Assembly: GCF_900699765.1 (NCBI RefSeq)
Contig: NZ_CAADHO010000010.1
Coordinates: 124,001 to 188,000, forward strand
Direction: 5' to 3'
From: Desulfoluna butyratoxydans
GTDB taxonomy: Bacteria > Desulfobacterota > Desulfobacteria > Desulfobacterales > Desulfolunaceae
DNA: 64,000 nucleotides
Shown here: one piece after another, positions 9,633-16,719 of the stretch
Numbering within the stretch: the first letter of the stretch is position 1
Layout: each line of letters starts with the position of its first letter
The notes under the pieces: generated by a model
Database searches by the model: none
The model's input: only the letters and a program-made list of their open reading frames with translations
What the model was told of the DNA's origin: nothing
Program-made: the position numbers and the translations under genes

Positions 9633-10281
9633 GCAGGGGGTGCTGGCCCTTTCGGTCCTTGTTGTTTCAGGGCTTTTTACAGGGTGCACCGGCGGGGCCG
9701 GTCAGGACCCGGAAACACCCCTGCTTTCATGCCGGGGGCGGGCCGTGACTGCGGGGGATTACCAGGATGCCTTAAAGCTGGCGCTCCAGGGCTATCCCTA
9801 TGAGAGCCTTTCCAAGGGTGAAGAGGTGGTGGCCATTCGCAAAGGGGTGCTGCACCAGCTCCAGGAGGAGCTTCTCTTGCTGTGCCTTGCCGACGAAAAG
9901 GGCATCACCCTTCGGGAAGGGGCCCTGGACGCGGCCGTGGCAGATGCCGGGGCAGGGTACCCCGAGGGAGCCTTTGAAAAGGAGCTGACGGATCGTGGGA
10001 TCTCCTTTTCCCTCTGGAAGCGGCGGCTGGCCAACCGGCTCCTGGCAGAGCAGGTCCTTGCGTCGGAATTCAGGAATGAACGCCTCCTTTCCTATGCTGA
10101 TTTCCAGGCGGTCCAGGGCGGAACGTCCTCGACATTGAGTGAAGAGGGGCTGGTCAGGCAGGTCAGGCGTTCACGTATGGAAGCAGCCTATCGTGCTTGG
10201 CGGCGGAGCGCTCAAGGAAAATATTCAATTGAAGTTAACGGCGAATTGTGGGAAAAGATCCTTGAAGAAGGCAGACCGTAG
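9610..10281 (+). CDS. Lipoprotein with SurA N-terminal-like domain
   Basis: 223 residues. A signal peptide ends in the lipobox LFTGC, so the protein should be anchored in a membrane facing the periplasm. The rest is mostly helical; the segments LSKGEEVVAIRKGVLHQLQEELLLLCLADEKGI and FEKELTDRGISFSLWKRRLANRLLAEQVL follow the pattern of the SurA/PrsA N-terminal chaperone domain. No parvulin isomerase domain follows. AAGGAGG precedes the ATG, and the start lies inside the end of mfd, so the two are translationally linked. The next gene is a second SurA-like protein. Inference: envelope chaperone helping outer-membrane proteins or lipoproteins. Confidence 0.75.
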   Translation: MLTRQTIKQGVLALSVLVVSGLFTGCTGGAGQDPETPLLSCRGRAVTAGDYQDALKLALQGYPYESLSKGEEVVAIRKGVLHQLQEELLLLCLADEKGITLREGALDAAVADAGAGYPEGAFEKELTDRGISFSLWKRRLANRLLAEQVLASEFRNERLLSYADFQAVQGGTSSTLSEEGLVRQVRRSRMEAAYRAWRRSAQGKYSIEVNGELWEKILEEGRP

Positions 10282-10401
10282 CGTTCCTTGGTGGGAAAAA
10301 ACGTCCCGCGGAAATGGGGGGCATTTTGGCTGCAAGTGTTGAAACGCTTTTTATTTCAGGCGATTCGGCGAGGCAGTGTTTAATCGGAGTCGGACGAATT
10401 T

Positions 10402-11085
10402 ATGATTAAGTCAACGACCGGACAATGTAAAAAATGGGTGTGGTGTGTGCTCGTGGCTGTTTCTGCCTGTCTTGTGGCAGGGACGGCGGCGGCGAAAAAA
10501 GCCGAGGTGATCGATCGCATCGTGGCCGTGGTCAACGATGATGTGGTGACCCTTACGGACCTGAACGAAGAGCTGGCCCCCTATGAAGAAAAGATCCGCC
10601 AGATGAATTACCCTCTTGAAAAAGAGATGCAGATGCGGTTCAAACTGCGTGAGGATCTGATCAATCAGCTTGTGGAGAAAAAACTCACCGATCAGCTTGT
10701 TGCGAAAAAAGATATCCATATCGGCGAAAAGGAAGTGGACCGGGCCATTGAACGGGTCAAGAGCCTCAACCAGTTCACCGATGAGGCGTTACGAGCCCAG
10801 CTCAAAGCCCAGGGCCTGGATTACGAGACCTACCGCAGCGAGATCAGGAACCAGTTGCTGAGGAACCGTCTGGTGAGCTACGAGGTGAAGTCAAAAATCG
10901 TCATCACCGACGAAGATGTTCAGGAATACTACGTCGCCAATAAAAAGGAGCTTGGGAACAAGCCCCTTGAAGAGGCGCTTCGCGCATCCATTACCGATCA
11001 GTTGTACCAGGACGCCGTGGGCAAGAAATTCGCCCAGTGGCTCAGTGATTTGAAAAAAGAAGCACATATCAAGGTGATTCAGTAA
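10402..11085 (+). CDS. SurA-like periplasmic chaperone without parvulin domain
   Basis: 227 residues with a cleavable signal peptide (cut likely after AGTAAA). The N-terminal half, with VIDRIVAVVNDDVVTLTDLNEEL and LREDLINQLVEKKLTDQLV, is a clear SurA N-terminal domain. After VITDEDVQEYYVANKKEL, where SurA proteins normally enter a parvulin-type isomerase domain, the sequence jumps directly to the closing segment typical of the C-terminus (LEEALRASITDQLYQDAVGKKFAQWLSDLKKEA). There is thus chaperone fold but no isomerase. The reading frame is clean, so this looks like a natural short form, not damage. Likely role: escort of outer-membrane proteins across the periplasm. It sits between the lipoprotein and the rodZ-like gene. 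Confidence 0.82.
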   Translation: MIKSTTGQCKKWVWCVLVAVSACLVAGTAAAKKAEVIDRIVAVVNDDVVTLTDLNEELAPYEEKIRQMNYPLEKEMQMRFKLREDLINQLVEKKLTDQLVAKKDIHIGEKEVDRAIERVKSLNQFTDEALRAQLKAQGLDYETYRSEIRNQLLRNRLVSYEVKSKIVITDEDVQEYYVANKKELGNKPLEEALRASITDQLYQDAVGKKFAQWLSDLKKEAHIKVIQ

Positions 11086-11120
11086 TACCGCAGGCCGGCG
11101 GCAGTGAAGGAAGGGGGCGC

Positions 11121-11510
11121 ATGGCTGAAAACAAAGATGAGGTTCGGGAACGGCCCCAATTTAACGAATACCTTCGGGATACCCGGTTGCAAAACGGCAT
11201 CACCATTGAAACGGTGTGTCGCGAAACCAAGCTCTCCCGTCATGTGGTGGAGAGCATTGAGGCGGGAGACCGCAGAGCCCTTCCCGAGGATGTGCTGCTC
11301 AAGAGCTTTCTGCGCTCCATGGCAGAAGCTTGCGGCGCCGACGGGGAAACAGCGGTTTCTCTCTACTTGGAAGCGTACCCTCCGGCTCCGGAGGGTGTCC
11401 GCTTCTGCAGCTCCGGGGACCGGAAACGGAACCTGGGGATTCTTTTTGCCCTGCTTTGTCTGGTGACCTTTGTGGTCCTAGGGGTCTCTTTTTTTTTTGA
11501 CGCCCCCTGA
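11121..11510 (+). CDS. RodZ-like protein, N-terminal part (frameshifted gene)
   Basis: 129 residues. Residues ~14-85 form a Xre-type helix-turn-helix (FNEYLRDTRLQNGITIETVCRETKLSRHVVESIEAGD) of the sort that in RodZ binds MreB. A single transmembrane helix, LGILFALLCLVTFVVLGVSFFF, is near the end. The frame stops at TGA (11508-11510) directly after ten Ts at 11489-11498. The missing periplasmic half continues in the +1 frame (11497-11838). Removing one T would join both into a 238-residue RodZ-like protein. RodZ anchors the MreB cytoskeleton to the elongation machinery and keeps rod shape. Either the gene is rescued by slippage on the T run, or it is broken, or the T count is a read error. Confidence 0.8.
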   Translation: MAENKDEVRERPQFNEYLRDTRLQNGITIETVCRETKLSRHVVESIEAGDRRALPEDVLLKSFLRSMAEACGADGETAVSLYLEAYPPAPEGVRFCSSGDRKRNLGILFALLCLVTFVVLGVSFFFDAP

Positions 11511-11838
11511 CACCGGCGTATCAGAGCAGGCGGAGCCTCCCTCAGAGGCTCGCACCATACCCGAGAAAAAAGTGAAAGAGAAAAGGCGCTCCGAAAAGAC
11601 CCGTGAGGGGCTCCTGCTGGAGATCCTGTCGGCCGGAAAGGCCCATGTCAAGGTGAGTGCAGACGGAAGTCAGCCCAAGCCCTATGCCATGAGACAGGGA
11701 GAGCGCATCTCCATCCGTGCGGTGGAGAGTTTCAATATTCTTCTGGAAGACAAGTGCGCCGTCGCCTTGTTTTACAACGGGCGGCCCGTGGAGATTCCCG
11801 GGCCCTGCGGGCGGCCGGTGAACCTCTGGATTCCATAA
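11497..11838 (+). CDS. RodZ-like protein, C-terminal periplasmic part (frameshifted gene)
   Basis: 113 codons open from a possible TTG at 11497 that overlaps the end of the preceding frame; no ribosome-binding site supports a separate start. The first ~38 residues are a charged, proline-containing linker (TPPDTGVSEQAEPPSEA, KKVKEKRRSEK). The rest, from GLLLEILSAGKAHVKVSADG to VALFYNGRPVEIPGP, matches the DUF4115 beta-domain that ends RodZ proteins. Alone it would lack any membrane anchor or export signal, so it makes sense only when fused to the upstream part through a one-base shift at T10. A terminator follows. Confidence 0.72.
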   Translation: MTPPDTGVSEQAEPPSEARTIPEKKVKEKRRSEKTREGLLLEILSAGKAHVKVSADGSQPKPYAMRQGERISIRAVESFNILLEDKCAVALFYNGRPVEIPGPCGRPVNLWIP

Positions 11839-11870
11839 CGGATCCTTAGAAGGCCCGGGCCACCGCCGCA

Positions 11871-11899
11871 AAAGCCGGCAGGCACAGGCCGGCTTTTTT
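11871..11899 (+). terminator. Rho-independent terminator after rodZ-like gene
   Basis: GCCGGC at 11874-11879 pairs with GCCGGC at 11888-11893, flanked by AA/TT pairs, and runs into TTTTTTG. It closes the mfd to rodZ-like transcript. Confidence 0.8.
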
Positions 11900-11941
11900 G
11901 TTTTTACTCCGCCAGCTTGAGGTGGCGGGAAACCTTTTGAC

Positions 11942-11982
11942 CCCGACGCGATCAGGACAACCGCGCCTCTGATTTCGTCGGG
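11942..11982 (+). other. Hairpin in leader of mgtE
   Basis: CCCGACG (11942-11948) pairs with CGTCGGG (11976-11982), and inside it ATCAG (11951-11955) pairs with CTGAT (11969-11973). There is no T run, so it is not a terminator. It lies 125 bases before mgtE. Mg2+-sensing leaders exist for mgtE genes elsewhere, but I do not recognise this one as a known riboswitch. Confidence 0.4.
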
Positions 11983-12107
11983 CCTTGGAAGCAGGACACG
12001 GCAGCCCCGAAGGGCGTTCCCCGATTTTTATTGTGGGGCCCTTGGGGAGTACCGTGCCCTGTCTGCCGTCGGGGCCGCTGGGGCCCTGTCATGCGGGGAG
12101 GATTATC

Positions 12108-13472
12108 ATGAGCGAAGACAGGAACAAAATTCTTGAAGAGACCATCAAGCGGCTTTTGAGGCGCGGGGCCATCACCAACCTTCAAAAGATCGTTAACAAG
12201 ACACACGCGGCGGACCTCTCCGTTGTCTTCAGGAACCTTTCGGTCAACAGTCAGCGCAAGCTCTTCGACATGATAGAGGACTACGAACAGAGGGCGGTGC
12301 TCCTGAGTGAACTCAGCGAGTACACCTTCACGGACTTTATCGAGACCATCGAGGTGGAAGAACTCCTGGATGTGTTCGATCACATGCCCGCCGACGACGT
12401 GGCAGACCTCATCGCAGACCTTCCCAAGGAGAAGGCCGACGCCGTCCTCGAAAAGATGAAGACCGAGGAGTCCGAAGAGGTGGAGGATCTCCTCAGCTAT
12501 GACGACGACACCGCGGGCGGGATCATGGTCCCGGACTTCGTGGCCCTTGCCGAAGAGATCACCGCACGGGAGGCCATCGAGTCCCTCCAGAAGGACTTCC
12601 CCGATGTGGAGATGCCCTTCTACCTCTATGTGGTGGACGACCATGAACGGCTCGTGGGGGTGGTTTCCCTGCGTCAGCTCGTGGTGGTCAAGCCCGGCAC
12701 GCCCCTGAAGGAGTTCATGACCACGGACATCTTCTCCGTGACCACCGACATGGACCAGGAAGAGGTGGCCAAGATCGTGGCGCGCTACGATATCCTGGCG
12801 GTGCCTGTTGTGGATGACAACAACCGCCTCATGGGGATCGTTACCGTGGACGACGTCATCGATATTTTCCGTCAGGAGGCCACCGAAGACATGTTGAAGA
12901 TGGCCGGTGTGGGCGAGGAGTTCGTGGAGACCCAGTCCATTGTGAGCAGTACCCGCATCCGCCTGCCCTGGCTCTTTGCCAGCTGCATCGGTGGGATCCT
13001 CGCCTTTTTCATCATCGGGCATTTTGAAGACACCCTGAAGCAGGTGACCTACCTGGCCGCCTTTCTCCCGGTGATCATGGGGATGGGCGGGAACATCGGC
13101 ACCCAGTCCTCCACCATTGTGGTGCGGGGTCTTGCCACGGGGCGTCTCGTGGCCGACGATCTGAGGAACGTGGTGTGCAAGGAACTCAGCATCGGCATGA
13201 TCCTGGGCATCATCTACGGGGGGCTTATCGCCCTTGCCGCCCAGGTGCGCTTCGGCTCGGAGATCAACACCATGATGCTCGCCGTTTCCGTGGGGCTGGC
13301 CGTTCTCTCGTCCATGTCCATCGCCGCCCTTGTGGGTTCCCTGGTTCCCATGGTGTTCGGGCGCATCAACATCGACCCGGCCGTTGCCACGGGGCCCTTT
13401 GTCACCACCAGCATCGACATTATCAGTGTCTATTGCTATTTTAAGATTGCCACCCAGCTCCTGGGGCTTTAG
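12108..13472 (+). CDS. mgtE: Magnesium transporter MgtE
   Basis: 454 residues, normal for MgtE. The frame is open upstream, but the ATG at 12108 has GGGGAGGA about 8 bases before it and matches the usual N-terminus. Order: helical MgtE N domain (~1-130, with repeated 'HMPADDVADLIADLP' type segments), a pair of CBS domains (~135-255, with GGIMVPDFVAL and DILAVPVVDDNNRLMGIVTVDDV), a plug helix, and five membrane helices (~285-454) including the pore segment VIMGMGGNIGTQSSTI. It lets Mg2+ enter down its gradient, gated by Mg2+ binding to the cytosolic domains. recO follows after 6 bases, probably co-transcribed. Confidence 0.95.
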   Translation: MSEDRNKILEETIKRLLRRGAITNLQKIVNKTHAADLSVVFRNLSVNSQRKLFDMIEDYEQRAVLLSELSEYTFTDFIETIEVEELLDVFDHMPADDVADLIADLPKEKADAVLEKMKTEESEEVEDLLSYDDDTAGGIMVPDFVALAEEITAREAIESLQKDFPDVEMPFYLYVVDDHERLVGVVSLRQLVVVKPGTPLKEFMTTDIFSVTTDMDQEEVAKIVARYDILAVPVVDDNNRLMGIVTVDDVIDIFRQEATEDMLKMAGVGEEFVETQSIVSSTRIRLPWLFASCIGGILAFFIIGHFEDTLKQVTYLAAFLPVIMGMGGNIGTQSSTIVVRGLATGRLVADDLRNVVCKELSIGMILGIIYGGLIALAAQVRFGSEINTMMLAVSVGLAVLSSMSIAALVGSLVPMVFGRINIDPAVATGPFVTTSIDIISVYCYFKIATQLLGL

Positions 13473-13478
13473 GCCGGT

Positions 13479-14258
13479 ATGGCTCTTGTTCCCCAGGTGA
13501 TCATCCGGAAGGCCCGGGCTATTTTGCTCCGCAAGGTGGAGTACGGGGACCACGATGTGGTCCTCACCTTCCTGACCCCGGACAAGGGCAAGGTGAGCGC
13601 CTTTGCCAAGAACGCCAAGAAGAGCGTGAAGCGGTTTTCCGGTGTTCTGGAGCTCTCGACCCTTCTTGAGATCGTGGTGCGCCAGGGCAGGGGCCTTCCC
13701 TATCTGGAAGAGGCCTCCATCCTGGACCCTTACGAATCCATCCGCACCGATTACCTGCGCTCCGCCTATGCCGGTTACTGGTCCGAGGTGACCATACAGT
13801 GGCTGGAAGAGGATGTGCCCCAGGAGCGCCTCTTTACCCTTTTCGAGTCCGCCCTGGGCGCCCTCAACGACTCCCGGAGATCTCCGGGGAGTGTCAGTAT
13901 CCTGTTTCAGATGCTCTTTCTCGACATCGCCGGTTTTGCACCGTCCCTGGCCCAGTGCGCCGGGTGCGGCGCCTCCATGGAGACCCCGTCCGGGGACCGG
14001 GTGCTCTTCGACCTGGATCGCGGGGGTCTGGTCTGCCCGCAGTGCCGTGGGGAGGCCCGTCATCGCATGGCCATCTCCGTGGGGACCCTGAAGCAGCTGA
14101 GGTGGGTGCTGGACGAAGGGCTGGAGGGTGCCTTTCGCGTGCGGTTCAGCCCCAACACAGAGCGAGAGGCCCTGGCCCTCATGGAGCGGTTCCTGCCCCG
14201 TCACCTGGGGCGTGAACCCAAGAGCCTCTCTTTCCTATCCAAAATCCGATCCACGTAA
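13479..14258 (+). CDS. recO: DNA repair protein RecO
   Basis: 259 residues, typical. RecO works with RecR (and RecF) to load RecA on single-stranded DNA covered by SSB. The N-terminal OB fold (~1-85) contains ARAILLRKVEYGDHDVVLTFLTPDKGKVSAFAK. The helical C-terminal part carries a four-cysteine zinc site: CAGC near residues 159-162 and CPQC near 186-189. Start ATG lies 6 bases after the mgtE stop; the GHMP kinase gene begins 13 bases after the stop. Nothing unusual. Confidence 0.95.
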   Translation: MALVPQVIIRKARAILLRKVEYGDHDVVLTFLTPDKGKVSAFAKNAKKSVKRFSGVLELSTLLEIVVRQGRGLPYLEEASILDPYESIRTDYLRSAYAGYWSEVTIQWLEEDVPQERLFTLFESALGALNDSRRSPGSVSILFQMLFLDIAGFAPSLAQCAGCGASMETPSGDRVLFDLDRGGLVCPQCRGEARHRMAISVGTLKQLRWVLDEGLEGAFRVRFSPNTEREALALMERFLPRHLGREPKSLSFLSKIRST

Positions 14259-14271
14259 AGGATATCCCGCC

Positions 14272-15342
14272 ATGTCCCATGACACAGGCCGTCCCATCCG
14301 TTCAACCGTCGTGACCTCCGCACCCTGCCGGGTGGATATGGGGGGGACCCTTGATCTGGCCACCTTTCATCTCCCGTTGCGGCATCTGGATCCCGTCACC
14401 TTCAACCTGGCCCTGGATCTGCGGACACGGGTACGCATTGCGCCGTACACCGCCGGGCGGGTGCGCGTCTCTTCCCGGGGCTTCGAACCCGCCGAGTTTC
14501 CTGCCCGGGAGCTTCCCTTTGATCATCCCATGGGGTTGATGTTCGGCATCGCCGCTTATTTTGATGCTTCGGGCGTGGCCATTGATATCGATTCGGCCTC
14601 ACCGCCCCGCAGCGCCCTGGGGGGATCTTCTGTTGCTGCGGTGGCCCTGTGCGCCGCCTTTCTCTCTGCCCTTGAGGGCATGGAGGACGGCGATGCCCTG
14701 AAAGAACGCGCCGCCCGCATTGCACAATCCGTGGAGAGCGCCGTGGCAGGTGTTGTCTGCGGGATTCAGGACCAGATGGCCGCCGCCTTTGGCGGGGTTT
14801 CCCTCTGGCACTGGGACGGGGAGGGGCGGTACCGGCGGACACCGGTGTGCGACACCGGGGGCACGGACCCGTCGGCCCATATGGCGGTGGCCTATTGCGG
14901 CATTCCCCATGATTCCCTGGACGTCAACGGGCGATGGGTCAAAGGGTTCCTTGCCGGGCGCCACAGGGCGGAGTGGGTTCGTATCATCGAGCTGACCCAC
15001 GCCTTTGCCGAGGCCATGGCCGCAGGCCAGTGGCGAGAGGCCGGAGAGCTCATGAACCGCGAGACCCGCATCCGCCAATCCATGACACCGGATGTGCTGG
15101 ACGAAACAGGAATGCGACTGGTGGAAAGCGCCGTGGCTCTGGGGTGCGGAGCCCGCTTCACCGGTGCCGGCGGCGGCGGGTGCCTCTGGGCCGTGGGGGA
15201 GGCCGGGGACATGGCAGCCGTGAGGGATGCCTGGGTGTCCATCTGCGCGGAGATTCCCGGGGCAAAGCTCCTGCCGCCAGCCGTGGCATGGCACGGGGTA
15301 ACCACCGAGGGGGCCGAGGCCTGGCGGGCGTCTGTTTCCTGA
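14272..15342 (+). CDS. GHMP-family kinase, substrate unknown
   Basis: 356 residues from the ATG at 14272; a longer frame exists upstream but overlaps recO and lacks support. Motif 1 is SAPCRVDMGGTLDL near the N-terminus. Motif 2, the ATP loop, is SPPRSALGGSSVAAVAL near residues 108-124. Motif 3 is ARFTGAGGGGCLWAV near the C-terminus. All three define the galactokinase/homoserine/mevalonate/phosphomevalonate kinase family. The N-terminus and the LGGSS variant are closer to sugar kinases such as heptose-7-phosphate kinases than to mevalonate kinase, but no LPS-heptose gene is nearby. It is in a run with mgtE and recO, which says little about its role. Confidence 0.8.
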   Translation: MSHDTGRPIRSTVVTSAPCRVDMGGTLDLATFHLPLRHLDPVTFNLALDLRTRVRIAPYTAGRVRVSSRGFEPAEFPARELPFDHPMGLMFGIAAYFDASGVAIDIDSASPPRSALGGSSVAAVALCAAFLSALEGMEDGDALKERAARIAQSVESAVAGVVCGIQDQMAAAFGGVSLWHWDGEGRYRRTPVCDTGGTDPSAHMAVAYCGIPHDSLDVNGRWVKGFLAGRHRAEWVRIIELTHAFAEAMAAGQWREAGELMNRETRIRQSMTPDVLDETGMRLVESAVALGCGARFTGAGGGGCLWAVGEAGDMAAVRDAWVSICAEIPGAKLLPPAVAWHGVTTEGAEAWRASVS

Positions 15343-15760
15343 CAGCCCGGCCCGGAGAGGGCTGTGCTGTCCGTCTCCTTTGTCAAGCTTTTCAAAGCCT
15401 TGGCTGTTGCCTGGGTGCAACGGGCTATTTTTTCGTGTTTCCGGGCCCTTGCGAAGGCCTTGGCACGGGGCGGATGCCCTGCGCCTTTTGATTGACTATC
15501 GCTATCTTATCATGTAGTTTTCTTTGGTTAAAATAAGATGACCGTGCAGCAAAGGGATGTAATCCGGACGTTTTCCACGCATGTTGTGTTGCGGTGGCGA
15601 GGTACCCCATTATATAGCGTGTCGCATCGCGATACCCTGCGCCCTTGCAGGCCATCACAGGATATAAACCTTTACGACCGTGAAAGGGGCGGGGTGTGGG
15701 TCCACACCCGTTTTTAAGGAAGCGTCTTTCCAGGCACCGAGTTATTTGAGGAATCAAAAG
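15343..15760. other. Intergenic region and glyQ leader
   Basis: 418 bases without a credible gene. An AT-rich stretch around 15490-15540 and an ATTATATAGCG block near 15610 may be promoter elements, but spacing to -35 boxes is poor. A compact hairpin close to glyQ is listed separately. Confidence 0.4.
15692..15715 (+). terminator. Terminator-like hairpin in glyQ leader (possible attenuator)
   Basis: GGGTGTG (15692-15698) pairs with CACACCC (15703-15709), then G and TTTTT. It ends 45 bases before the glyQ ATG on the coding strand. Either it ends an upstream transcript or it attenuates glyQS expression. Confidence 0.5.
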
Positions 15761-16639
15761 ATGAATTTTCAGGATGTGATTTTAGCGTTGCAGAAATACT
15801 GGGCGGGCACCGGCTGTGTGCTGAGCCAGCCCTTAGACCTTGAAGTGGGGGCCGGGACCTTTCATCCTGCGACCCTTTTGAGGTGCCTCGGGCCCGAGCC
15901 CTGGAAGGTTGCCTACGCCCAGGCTTCCCGTCGTCCCACGGACGGTCGCTACGGCGACAACCCCATGCGCCTGCAGCACTACTACCAGTTCCAGGTGCTG
16001 ATGAAGCCCTCACCCGACAACGTCCAGGAACTTTACCTGAACAGCCTCAAGGTGCTGGGGATCGACCCCATGGACCACGACATCCGTTTTGTGGAGGATG
16101 ACTGGGAGTCGCCCACCCTGGGTGCCTCCGGCCTTGGGTGGGAGGTGTGGCTCGACGGCATGGAGGTGACCCAGTTCACCTATTTCCAGATGGCGGGCAG
16201 CATCGAGGTCAAGCCCGTGTCCGTGGAACTCACCTACGGCCTGGAGCGCATCTGCATGTACCTCCAGGGCGTGGACAGCGTCTACGACCTTAAGTGGAAC
16301 GACACCCTCACCTACGGGGACATCTTCCATCAGCAGGAGGTGGAGCAGTCCACCTACAACTTTGAGGTGGCCGACGTGGACATGCTCCTCGACCTCTTCA
16401 AGAAGTACGAAAAAGAAGCCGAACGCATCATTGAGCAGGGCATCGTCCTGCCCGCCTACGAGTGCTGCATCAAGTGTTCGCATCTTTTCAACCTCCTCGA
16501 CGCCCGCGGGGCCATCAGCGTCACCGAGCGAACCGGTTACATCGGCAGGATCCGAAACCTGGCTCGCATCTGCGCCCACGGATACATCGAGCAGCGGGAG
16601 CGCCTCGGTTTCCCCATGCTGAAGAAACAGCAGGGCTGA
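15761..16639 (+). CDS. glyQ: Glycine--tRNA ligase alpha subunit
   Basis: 292 residues, standard for the bacterial alpha2-beta2 enzyme. The start ATG gives the canonical MNFQDVILALQKYWAGTGCV. Class II catalytic core residues are visible in QPLDLEVGAGTFHP, DGRYGDNPMRLQHYYQFQVL and ELTYGLERICMYLQG. It charges tRNA-Gly together with GlyS, encoded 80 bases downstream. The stretch between glyQ and glyS contains no gene. Confidence 0.97.
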   Translation: MNFQDVILALQKYWAGTGCVLSQPLDLEVGAGTFHPATLLRCLGPEPWKVAYAQASRRPTDGRYGDNPMRLQHYYQFQVLMKPSPDNVQELYLNSLKVLGIDPMDHDIRFVEDDWESPTLGASGLGWEVWLDGMEVTQFTYFQMAGSIEVKPVSVELTYGLERICMYLQGVDSVYDLKWNDTLTYGDIFHQQEVEQSTYNFEVADVDMLLDLFKKYEKEAERIIEQGIVLPAYECCIKCSHLFNLLDARGAISVTERTGYIGRIRNLARICAHGYIEQRERLGFPMLKKQQG

Positions 16640-16719
16640 TGAGTTCCCCTTGCGGGCTCCGGCCCGTCCTTACGACAGATTTTGCTGCACCATCATCGCA
16701 GCCGACATACAGGTGAGAT

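Noticed and set aside
11497..11838. Independent small gene starting at TTG
   Set aside because: It lacks a ribosome-binding site and export signal; its domain is the usual second half of the upstream RodZ-like protein.
11952..14204. 750-codon minus-strand frame antisense to mgtE and recO
   Set aside because: Composition is His/Gly-rich and repetitive; mgtE and recO on the plus strand are unmistakable.
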